A stretch of DNA of 64,000 nt, from assembly GCA_963920705.1 (NCBI GenBank), contig OY987237.1, positions 6,230,601 through 6,294,600 of the forward strand, written 5' to 3'. This document shows positions 15,001-24,454 of this stretch, one piece after another. The position numbers were made by a program, and so were the translations under genes. Each line of letters starts with the position of its first letter. Within the stretch, counting starts at the first letter, position 1. The stretch is from Odiellus spinosus. Its lineage: Eukaryota; Arthropoda; Arachnida; Opiliones; Phalangiidae. Below the pieces are notes generated by a model. It did no database searches and was not told where the DNA came from. It worked only from the letters and a program-made list of their open reading frames with translations.

Positions 15001-16270
15001 ATACACCCCCTGTAAAAACGACCGATCGATAAATACACCCCCTGTAAAAACGACCGATCGATAAATACACCCCCTGTAAAAACGACCGAACGATAAATAC
15101 ACCCCCTGTAAAAACGACCGATCGATAAACACACCCCCTGTAAAAACGACCGATCGATAAATACACCCCCTGTAAAAACGACCGATCGATAAATACACCC
15201 CCAGTAAAAAATACGAAACGATAAATACACCCCCTGTAAAAATACGATACGATAAATACACCCCTGTAAAAACGACCGATCGATAAATACACCCCCTGTA
15301 AAAACGACCGATCGATAAATACACCCCCTGTAAAAACGACCGATCGATAAATACACCCCCTGTAAAAACGACCGATCGATAAATAAATAACCCCCTGTAA
15401 AAACGACCGATTCATAAATACACCCCCTGTAAAAACAACCGATCGATAAATACACCCCCTATAAAAACGACCGATCGATAAATACACCCCCTGTAAAAAC
15501 GACCGATCGATAAATAAATACACCCCCTGTAAAAACGGCCGATTCATAAATACACACCCTGTAAAAACGACCGATCGATAAATACACCCCCTGTAAAAAC
15601 GACCGATCGATAAATACACCCCCTGTAAAAACGACCGATCGATAAATACACCCCCTGTAAAAACGACCGATCGATAAATACACCCCCTGTAAAAACGACC
15701 GATCGATAAATACACCCCCAGTAAAAAATACGAAACGATAAATACACCCCCTGTAAAAATACGATACGATAAATACACCCCCTGTAAAAACGACCGATCG
15801 ATAAATACACCCCCTGTAAAAACGACCGATCGATAAATACACCCCCTGTAAAAACGACCGATCGATAAATACACCCCCTGTAAAAACGACCGATCGATAA
15901 ATAAATAACCCCCTGTAAAAACGACCGATTCATAAATACACCCCCTGTAAAAACGACCGATCGATAAATACACCCCCTGTAAAAACGACCGATCGATAAA
16001 TGCACCCTCTGTAAAAACGACCGATCGATAAATACACCCCCTGTAAAAACGACCGATCGATAAATACACCCCCTGTAAAAACGACCGATCGATAAATACA
16101 CCCGCTGTAAAAACGACCGATCGATAAATACACCCCCTGTAAAAACGACCGATCGATAAAAACACCCCCTGTAAAAACGACCGATCGATAAATACACCCC
16201 CAGTAAAAAATACGAAACGATAAATACACCCCCTGTAAAAATACGATACGATAAATACACCCCCTGTAAA
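9041..16270 (-). repeat. Main 32-bp satellite, segment with 1795-bp higher-order repeat
   Basis: The same 32-bp family, about 225 units, organised by a different higher-order period. The rare variant ACAACCGATCG begins at 11813, 13608 and 15435: the first spacing is 1795 bp and the second 1827 bp, exactly one 32-bp unit more. Other markers (units with a 4-bp expansion reading AAATAAATAACC, units with GATTCATAAAT, units with CCCCAGT) repeat with the same period. There is no coding content. Confidence 0.93.
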
Positions 16271-17137
16271 AATTGAAATAATCATATACACCCCCTGTAA
16301 AAATTGAAATAATCATATACACCCCCTGTAAAAATTGAAATAATCATATACACCCCCTGTAAAAATTGAAATAATCATATACACCCCCTGTAAAAATTGA
16401 AATAATCATATACACCCTCTGTAAAAATTTAAATAATCATATACCCCCCTGTAAAAATTTAAATAATCATATACACCCCCTGTAAAAAATTGAAATAATC
16501 ATATACACAACCTGTAAAAATTGAAATAATCATATACACCCCCTGTAAAAATTGAAATAATCATATACAACCCCTGTAAAAATTGAAATAATCATATACA
16601 ATCCCCTGTAAAAATTGAAATAATCATATACACCCCCTGTAAAAATTGAAATAATCATATACACCCCCTGTAAAAATTGAAATAATCATATACACCCCCT
16701 GTAAAAATTGAAATAATCATATACAATCCCCTGTAAAAAGTGAAATAATCATATACACCCCTTGTAAAAATTGAAATAATCATATACACCCCCTGTAAAA
16801 ATTGAAATAATCATATACACCCTCTGTAAAAATTTAAATAATCATATACCCCCCTGTAAAAATTTAAATAATCATATACACCCCCTGTAAAAATTGAAAT
16901 AATCATATACACCCCCTGTAAAAATTTAAATAATATACACCCCCTGTAAAAATTGAAATAATCATATACACCCCCTGTAAAAATTGAAATAATCATACAC
17001 ACCCCCTGTAAAAATTGAAATAATCATATACACCCCCTGTAAAAATTGAAATAATCATATACACCCCCTGTAAAAACTGAAATAATCATATACACCCCCT
17101 GTAAAAATTGAAATAATCATATACACCCCCTGTAAAA
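16271..17137 (-). repeat. 31-bp satellite array sharing the same core
   Basis: About 28 tandem copies of a 31-bp unit: core ACACCCCCTGTAA followed by the tail AAATTGAAATAATCATAT. The core is identical to that of the 32-bp family while the tail is wholly different and free of CpG. A few units carry CAACC or CAATCC in place of the C run. The array follows the 32-bp family without a gap and in the same orientation. Confidence 0.95.
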
Positions 17138-17176
17138 AAAATAATAATTGATTTTTTTTTACAAGGGGTACCCCTT
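17138..17176. repeat. Junction with KpnI-type palindrome
   Basis: A short A/T-rich junction followed by the perfect 16-bp palindrome CAAGGGGTACCCCTTG, which contains a GGTACC site. The same palindrome recurs six times, some copies degenerate, at 19423-19753 on the far side of the 24-bp and 22-bp arrays, so it brackets that block. Confidence 0.8.
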
Positions 17177-17509
17177 GAGATTTTTGAGATTTGGAAAATT
17201 GAGATTTTTGAGATTTGAAGTATTGAAATTTTTGAGATTTGGAAAATTGAGATTTTTGAGATTTGGAAAATTGAGATTTTTGAGATTTGAAAAATTGAGA
17301 TTTTTGAGATTTGGAAAATTGAGATTTTTGAGATTTGGAAAATTGAGATTTTTGAGATTTGGAAAATTGAGATTTTACAGATTTGGAAAATTGAGATTTT
17401 TGAGATTTGGAAAATTTAGATTTTTGAGATTTGGAAAATTGAGATTTTTGAGATTTGGAAAATTGAGATTTTTGAGATTTGGAAAATTGAGATTTTTGAG
17501 ATTTGGAAA
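17177..17509 (+). repeat. 24-bp tandem array
   Basis: About 14 copies of a 24-bp unit, AGATTTTTGAGATTTGG followed by AAAATTG. The unit is a multiple of 3, so one plus-strand frame gives a repeating 8-residue peptide; there is no sign of a gene around it. The family shares no core with its neighbours and sits between the 31-bp and 22-bp arrays. Confidence 0.93.
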
Positions 17510-19384
17510 TAAAATAAAGCACCCCTTGAAAATAAATAAAACAGCCCTTGCAATTAAATAAAACAGCTCTTTCAATTAAATAAAACAGCCCTTGCAATTA
17601 AATAAAACATGCCTTGAAAATAAATAAAACACCCCTTGAAATTAAATAAAAATCCATTGAAATTAAATAAAACACCCCTTGAAATTAAATAAAACACCCC
17701 TTGAAAATAAATAAAACACCCCTTGAAATTAAACAAAGCACCCCTTGAAAATAAATAAAACACCCCTTTAAAATAAATAAAACAGCCATTGAAATTAAAT
17801 ATAACACCCCTTGAAAATAAATAAAACACCCCTTGAAAATAAAATAAAACACCCCTTGAAAATAAAACACCCCTTGAAATTAAAATAAAACACCCCTTGA
17901 AATTAAACAACACCCCTTGAAATTAAAATAAAACACCCCTTGAAATTAAATGAAACACCCCTTGAAATTAAAATAAAACACCCCTTGAAATTAAATGAAA
18001 CACCCCTTGAAAATAAATAAAACACCCCTTGAAAATAAATAAAACAGCCCTATAAAATAAATAAAACAGCCCTATAAAATAAATAAAACAGCCATTGAAA
18101 TTAAATATAACACCCTTTGAAAATAAGTAAAACATGCCTTGAAAATAAATAAAACACCCCTTGAAATTAAATAAAAATCCATTGAAATTAAATAAAACAC
18201 CCCTTGAAATTAAATAAAACACCCCTTGAAATGAAAAACACCCCTTGAAATGAAATAAAACACCCCTTGAAATTAAATAAAACACCCTTGAAATTAAATA
18301 AAACACCCCTTGAAATTAAACAAAGCACAACTTGAAAATAAATAAAACACCCCTTGAAATTAAACAAAGCACCCCTTGAAAATAAATAAAACACCCCTTG
18401 AAAATAAATAAAACACCCCTTGAAAATAAATAAAACACCCCTTGAAATTAAATAAAAATCCATTGAAATTAAATAAAACACCCCTTGAAATTAAATAAAA
18501 CACCCCTTGAAAATAAATAAAACACCCCTTGAAATTAAATAAAACACCCCTTGAAATTAAACAAAGCACCCCTTGAAAATAAATAAAACACCCCTTGAAA
18601 TTAAATAAAAATCCATTGAAATTAAATAAAACACCCCTTGAAATTAAATAAAACACCCCTTGAAAATAAATAAAACACCCCTTGAAATTAAATAAAACAC
18701 CCCTTGAAATTAAACAAAGCACCCCTTGAAAATAAATAAAACACCCCTTGAAAATAAATAAAACACCCCTTGAAAATAAATAAAACACCCCTTGAAAATA
18801 AAATAAAACACCACTTGAAATTAAAATAAAACACCCCTTGAAATTAAAATAAAACACCCCTTGAAATTAAAATAAAACACCCCTTGAAATTAAAATAAAA
18901 CACCCCTTGAAATTAAAATAAAACACCCCTTGAAATTAAAATAAAACACCCCTTGAAGTTAAATAAAACGTCCCTTGAAAATAAATAAAACACCCCTTGA
19001 AAATAAATAAAACAGCCCTTTAAAATAAATAAAACAGCCCTTGAAAATAAATAAAACACCCCCTTGAAATTAAATAAAACACCCCCTTGAAAATAAGTAA
19101 AACATGCCTTGAAAATAAATGAAGCACCCCTTGAAAATAAAAAAACAGCCCTTGAAAATAAATAAAACAGCCCTTGAAAGTAAATAAAACACCCCCTTGA
19201 AAATAAATAAAACACCCCTTGAAATTAAAAAAAAACACCCCTTGAAAATAAATAAAACACCCCTTGAAAATAAATAAAACACCCCTTGGAAATAAAATAA
19301 AACACTCCTTGGAAATAAAATAAAACACTCCTTGAAAATAAAATAAAACACTCCTTGAAAATAAAATAAAACACTCCTTGAAAA
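17510..19384 (-). repeat. 22-bp tandem array (CACCCCTTGAAA core)
   Basis: About 85 copies of a unit of about 22 bp, AAATAAAACACCCCTTGAAA followed by TT or AA. Variants include GCACCCC, CAGCCC and an ATCCATTG unit that recur in order, for example in segments starting near 18440 and 18600, which suggests local higher-order copying. The CACCCCTTGAAA stretch resembles the CACCCCCTGTAAA core of the 31/32-bp families. Reading frames on both strands are spurious. Confidence 0.94.
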
Positions 19385-19753
19385 AATAAATACACCCCCT
19401 GTAAAATAAATAAAATAAAATTTACAAGGGGTACCTCTTGTAAAAAAAAATAAATACACCCCCTGTAAAATAAATAATCAAAAATATTACAAGGGGTACC
19501 CCTTGGAAAAAAAAATAAATACAACCCCTGTAAAATAAATAATCAAAAATTTTACAAAGGGTACTCCTTGTAAAAAAATAAAAAAAAAAAAAAATTTACA
19601 AGGGGTACCCCTTGGAAAATATTTGATTATTTATTTTAAAGGGGGTGTAGTTATTTTTTTTTTTTTTTTACAAGCCCGGGTACCCCTTGTAAAATTTTTG
19701 ATTATTTATTTTACAGGGGGTGTATTTATTTTTTTTACAAGGGGTACCCCTTG
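19385..19753. repeat. Large imperfect palindrome closing the satellite block
   Basis: Six copies of the CAAGGGGTACCCCTTG palindrome, some degenerate, spaced by roughly 45-70 bp and alternating with a segment containing TACACCCCCTGTAAAATAAA. The alternating segment is in minus orientation on the left (19387, 19456, 19521) and plus orientation on the right (about 19640 and 19715), so the region is an imperfect inverted repeat centred near 19580. It marks the second strand switch of the satellite and its right-hand end. Confidence 0.85.
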
Positions 19754-20692
19754 ATGTTTAACGAAAAACTTAAAAAATATTTTAAATATATTACATACAT
19801 TTTTCCACATAACTAATATTTAATATAACGAGTAATAAAAATATCGCCACCCACCGAATTTGAAATCAAACTTCTATCGGCACAATTTCGTATATCCTCA
19901 AGATTAATAGAAAAAAAAGAACAAAGTATTATTTCAAACACACTGTTAAATTAAACTAATTGCGTGAGTTTAATGTAAAGTCGCTTATAATAAAGTAAAC
20001 TCTAAATAGAAAATGTCATATTTTATTTTATTGGTAAAAAGTTTGGATCATTTCGGGAAACTTAAGATTCTCCTATTGTCCAGAAAAATATACACCCAAT
20101 AATGAAAATAAAAACTGAAACTAAACATTGTAAACGACTTTTAAAATTTAATTAATAATCGCGCGATGGAATGAAAATTTTAATTGTTATTAAATACAAT
20201 TTTAGGTTTTTGAAATGAAATTTAAAAAATCAAATATGGGAATGGAGGAAATTCCTTTCCTTTAAATTCTACACGGTTTTACCCAAAATTTAACCTAATT
20301 AGAGTCATTTATCTTAGTTTTATGATTATAAATTTTAAGATTTCATACATATCTGGAGATTGTTTTAAACTAAATGAAAAATTAGACGCTAAGTGGTATT
20401 TAAAAAAAAAAAAAAAAAAAAAGGCTTTTTTCCTCAAAATATATTTTTGATGTTTTCGAATATTTCAATGGTTCAGTCACGATTCCTTTTTCCTGCTTAC
20501 ATTAAAAATGTAATAGAAATTAATTGAAAGTTTTCTATATATTGAATAGGCGAATTTTCAAATAGCTTCACTCAACTTTAGAGCAATTTCCTTATTTAGA
20601 CCCCAAAATTTGGACCAAAATAGTCAGGGCCTCATGTTGTCAAAAATAGCCTGACTATAACATAACAGCTATTTTGAAGTCTATGACTGTTC
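19754..20692. other. AT-rich spacer, no gene seen
   Basis: Unique AT-rich DNA between the satellite block and the transposon cluster. It includes a run of about 22 A at 20401-20422. I see no reading frame of note, no splice-like structure and no repeat that recurs in the window. Confidence 0.6.
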
Positions 20693-20805
20693 CAGGGCTC
20701 CCAGAGCATAGCCCAAAAAAATTAAGGTATTATAGGTTTTAAAAGCCAAAAATATAGGTCATTTATAGGTCCAAAAATATCCATTTATAGGACTTTTTAT
20801 ATGTT

Positions 20806-22424
20806 GGGTGATTCCACGACAAATGGTCACAGCTTGTTAACCCGACCCCCACCGATTTGGCTGAAATTTGGTGTAGGGGGTTTTTACCATCGTAAAAACC
20901 GAATTTCCGATTATTTTTGCAATCGGCACAGTAGTTTCGGAGATACAGAATATGGCCATTTCCCGAAATTTCCTTCACCACGAAAACTGACCATGGCGTA
21001 ACTTTCGTAATTCTTGACCGATTTTCATCATTCAAATTTCATTTTAAAGCCCATGAAGAATACTATTCGAGTGTATCAACAGCATTTTAAATAGCCTTTT
21101 CTATATAGCGCATATTAGGGATCAAACACGTTGACCTTTGACCTTTGCTTTAGACCAATAATTTAAATGGAATTTAACCATTTTTTTCGAATTCCCTGCC
21201 TGTGATTTACCCGAAAATGATGAAATCCCAAAGTATTATTTCTAGTTCTCGAGATATTCATGTTTTAGTTTAACCCCTAAAAAAGTTTATTTCATTTTCT
21301 ATCATGTTTTTAATGAAAAATAAATCAGTTTTTGGTTTTTTTAAATTCCAACTCCACTTTCACCTTTTAACAAATATTTTGACTTAGTGGAACATCAAGA
21401 TTTTCTATTTCACAGAGGATGTTTTCCCGTATAACCCAGCATTCGTCTTTAATTTGTTTCCAATAATTAAATAATTGAATGGAGGATACATAAATGAAAT
21501 CCTATACAAACTCTTTCTATGAAAATAGTTGAACTTACTCGTCATCATTTAAAACGGTTCTGCAGTAAGCAATGAATGGGTGCAAGGATGCTTGTGAATT
21601 TTCACAATGAACACCTTGCACCTCGTCCTGAACTACAAAGGAGTCATTTTCAGCAAAATCACCAATAAAAATAAAAATTTTATTTAATGATTTGAAATAA
21701 TCTGACTGGGATTTAGATGTATTGGATTTCATTTATGTATCCTCCATTCAATTCCGCTAATTATTATTGGAAACAAATTAAAGACGAATGTTGGGTTATA
21801 CGGGAAAACATCCTCTGTGAAATAGAAAATCTTGATGTTGCACTAAGTCAAAATATTTGTTAAAAGGTGAAAGTGGAGTTGGAATTTAAAAAAACTCAAA
21901 ACTGATTGATTTTTTATTAAAAACATGATAGAAAATGAAATAAACTTTTTTGGGGGTTAAACTAAAACGTGAATATCTCGAGAACTAGAAATAATACTTT
22001 GGGATTTCATCATTTTCGGGTAAATCACAGGCGGGGAATTCGAAAAAAATGGTTAAATTCCATTTAAATTATTGGTCTAAAGCAAAGGTCAAAGGTCAAC
22101 GTGTTTGATCCCTAATATGCGCTATATAGAAAAGGCTATTTAAAATGCTGTTGATACATTCGAATAGTATTCTTCATGGTCTTTAAAATGAAATTTGAAT
22201 GATGAAAATCGGTCAAGAATTACGAAAATTACGCCATGGTCAGTTTTCGGGGTGAAGGCCATTTCGGGAAATGGCCATATTCTGTATCTCCGAAACTACT
22301 GTGCCGATTGCAAAAATAATTGGAAATTCGGTTTTTACGATGGTAAAAACCCCCTACACCAAATTTCAGCCAAATCGGTGGGGGTCGGGTTGACAAGCTG
22401 TGACCATTTGTCGTGGAATCACCC
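20806..22424. mobile_element. Fold-back DNA transposon with arms of about 700 bp
   Basis: The left arm (20806-21503) and right arm (21722-22424) are near-identical inverted copies starting GGGTGATTCCACGAC and ending with the complement; only scattered differences are visible. They enclose a loop of about 218 bp. The element is flanked by TGTT at 20802-20805 and 22425-22428. The uninterrupted second hAT-like copy shows the matching pre-insertion sequence (CTTTTTATAGTTTTTTAG against CTTTTTATATGTTTTTAG once the element and one TGTT are removed), which supports a 4-bp target duplication. The transposon superfamily is not assigned. Confidence 0.88.
21535..21732 (-). pseudogene. Possible captured exon in the fold-back loop
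   Basis: The loop region is open for 65 codons on the minus strand and its composition looks protein-like, unlike nearby frames. It contains the motif GDFAENDSFVVQDEVQG followed by a stretch rich in H, S, Q and P. The frame ends in GATGACGA followed by GTAAGT, a strong splice-donor sequence. The motif resembles one I recall from uncharacterised, transposon-associated proteins of arthropods and cnidarians (FAEN...VQDE..G), but I cannot check this. If so, it is one exon of a larger gene left inside a deletion derivative. It is probably not expressed as a stand-alone protein. The first codons overlap the start of the right arm. Confidence 0.4.
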
Positions 22425-22800
22425 TGTTTTTAGAATAAAAAAATAAGGGTTTTATAGGTAGGTTAGGCTGACATGTAATACAACATAGCTTCTTTAGCCT
22501 CTAGATCTGTCCCTCTGCCTTTCTTCGGCACTACTAGCTACTCAGGCCCCCTCTCGAAAGTCTACCTAACCTCTAATAAATTAGAGTAATAATTACCAGT
22601 GACCTAGGAGAGGAAACCTTTCTGCCACAACTTTGGTTTTTGCGAACATTTGCACTTTTTCAAGCAAAAGTATAATTTTTATAGTTATATGGATCATTCA
22701 TTTCGAATTTTATCAGCGAAATTTAACAAATTACCCAAAAATAGGTATTATAGGTTTTTATAGGATCACTTCAGAATTATAGGTGGTTTGGGAGCCCTGA

Positions 22801-23565
22801 CTGCCCAAAATTGTGAAGGCATGCGTCGAATCTTCTTACTTTGGTTTCAATGAGAAATATCCTAATAATTGAAGATGCCTAATTTTTGATGTAACTACTT
22901 CTGGTTAAAACTAATCATATGACGTCATTCCTCACTATTTACAGTACGCGTGTTAAAAGTTATCCATAAATCAGTCTATCCAGAACTATGTTCTGTCCAA
23001 AATTGTGAAGGCATGCATCGAATCTTCTTTACATGGGTTTCAATGAGAAATATCCTAACAATTGAAGATGCCTAATTTTTGATGTAACTACTTCTGGTTA
23101 AAACTAATATGACGTCATTCCTCACTATTTACAGTACGCGTGTTAAAAGTTATCCATAAATCAGTCTATCCAGAACTATGTACTGTCCAAAATTGTGAAG
23201 GCATGCATCGAATCTTCTTTACATGGGTTTCAATGAGAAATATCCTAATAATTGAAGATGCCTAATTTTTGATGTAACTACTTCTGGTTAAAACTAATCA
23301 TATGACGTCATTCCTCACTATTTACAGTACGCGTGGTAAAAGTTATCCATAAATCAGTCTATCCAGAACTATGTTCTGTCCAAAATTGTGAAGGCATGCA
23401 TCGAATCTTCTTTCATGGGTTTCAATTAGAAATATCCTAATTGAAGATGCCCAATTTTTGATGTAACTACTTCTGGTTAAAACTAATCATATGACGTCAT
23501 TCCTCACTATTTACAGTACGCTTGTTAAAAGTTATCCATAAATCAGTCTATCCAGAATTATGTTC
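22801..23565 (+). repeat. Four-copy tandem array, unit about 190 bp
   Basis: Four units start with CTGTCCAAAATTGTGAAGG (first copy CTGCCC) at 22801, 22993, 23183 and 23376, giving periods of 192, 190, 193 and 190 bp. Each contains ATGACGTCATTCC and ACAGTACGCG and ends CTATCCAGAACTATGTTC. Differences are few (small deletions in copies 2 and 4). The array is bounded exactly by the two hAT-like copies. Confidence 0.93.
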
Positions 23566-24069
23566 CAGGGCTCCCAGTGCATAGCCCAAAAAAATAGTAT
23601 TATAGGTTTTAAAAACCAAAATCTAGGTTATTTGTAGCTCCAAAAATGTCAATTTACAACTTTTTATAGTTTTTTAGTGTCAAAAAATATGGCTTTGGCT
23701 GACATGTAATGCAATATAGGGTCTATAGCCTCTAGACCTGTCCCTCTGCCTTTCTTTGGCACAACTAGCTACTCACGCCCCCTCCCGAAAGTCTACCTAA
23801 CCTCTAATAAATTAGAGTAATAATTACCAGTGACCTAGGAGAGGAAACCTTTCTGCCACAGCTTTAGTTTTTGCGAACATTTGCACTTTTTCAAGCAAAA
23901 GTATAATTTTTATAGTTATATTGATCATTCATTTGAACTTTATCAACGAAATTGAACAAATTACCCAAAAAATAGGTATTATAGGTTAAAAAGTGAAATT
24001 ATAGGTTTTAATAGGATCACTTCAGAATTATAGGTAATTATAGGTAATATAGGTGGTCCGAGAGCCCTG
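23566..24069. mobile_element. hAT-like non-autonomous element, copy 2
   Basis: A 504-bp relative of the element at 20693-22799, without the fold-back insertion. It starts CAGGGCTCCCAGTGC and ends GAGAGCCCTG. The flanks TTATGTTC and CAGTGTTC agree at 5 of 8 positions, so any target duplication has decayed. No coding sequence is present. Shared internal landmarks with copy 1 include the run ending CCTCTAATAAATTAGAG and CAGTGACCTAGGAGAGG. Confidence 0.8.
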
Positions 24070-24454
24070 CAGTGTTCGAGTCTTCTTTTTTGGGCTTCGA
24101 GCCGAGTCCGCTCTTTAAAAAATTGGCTTATCGAGTCGAATCTCGAGTAGTCGTTTCGAGTCTCGAGTATTTATAAATGTGCTTTCGAGTCTAGTCGAAT
24201 ATTCTCAAGCTTTATTTCATTTACTTAATAAGTTATTGTTAAAAACGAGTCATAATTAATGTTTTATAATAGTCTCTTCTCTCTAGCCATCATTAGTGAT
24301 TTGAGCATATTCTTATGTTATCTGCATTTGAAGAAGTATTAAGTTGTTCTACATTTGATGCCATTTCGAACCTTCATCAAGCCTAGACCTAATGGCGCCA
24401 TCTAGCAGGTATTAAAGCTAGCCTAATTTGAATGAACTGAATACGTGACAAAAA
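24070..24454. other. Spacer with CGAGTC-rich degenerate repeat
   Basis: 24075-24215 is a low-complexity stretch full of TCGAGTC and GAGTCTCGAG words; related CGAGCTCGAG-rich sequence recurs in a PDS5 intron at 25244-25435 and 26280-26413. The remainder is AT-rich 3' flank of PDS5 with no feature that I can name. Confidence 0.5.

Larger units (their letters stand above)
20693..22799. mobile_element. hAT-like non-autonomous element, copy 1, split by a fold-back insertion
   Basis: The element begins CAGGGCTCCCA and ends TGGGAGCCCTG, an exact inverted repeat of 11 bp of the kind used by hAT transposons. A second copy lies at 23566-24069; the two bodies align closely (for example the shared GACATGTAAT and CCTCTAATAAATTAGAG stretches). 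Removing the 1.6 kb fold-back element at 20806-22424 leaves an element of about 490 bp, close to the 504 bp of copy 2. The flanking 8-mers (GACTGTTC and GACTGCCC) match at 6 of 8 positions if the right end is taken one base short. No transposase is encoded. Confidence 0.8.

Noticed and set aside
63..16322. Dozens of long overlapping reading frames (up to over 1000 codons) with repeated YLSIGRFYRG / CIYRSVVFTGG / VFIDRSFLQG peptides
   Set aside because: They are the three frames of a 32-bp satellite whose one strand lacks stop codons. All frames are open at once, there is no start context, and the peptide is simply the unit read in turn.
1..17137. CRISPR-like array: conserved core with different intervening sequence
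   Set aside because: The intervening sequences are not unique spacers but repeat within each family, the genes around are animal genes, and the periods are head-to-tail monomers.
17148..17597. Reading frames on both strands with RFLRFGKL and SKSQKSQF repeats
   Set aside because: They are a product of the 24-bp tandem array, whose length is a multiple of three. No promoter, splice structure or domain supports a gene.
17375..19524. Minus-strand frames rich in GVLFYFQ / KGCFI
   Set aside because: A translation of the 22-bp satellite; the same peptide appears in several frames.
20763..22446. Two 83-90 codon frames starting MNDENRSRITKVTPWSV, one on each strand
   Set aside because: They are mirror copies within the arms of the fold-back element. 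They cross its terminus into flanking DNA and show no known domain.
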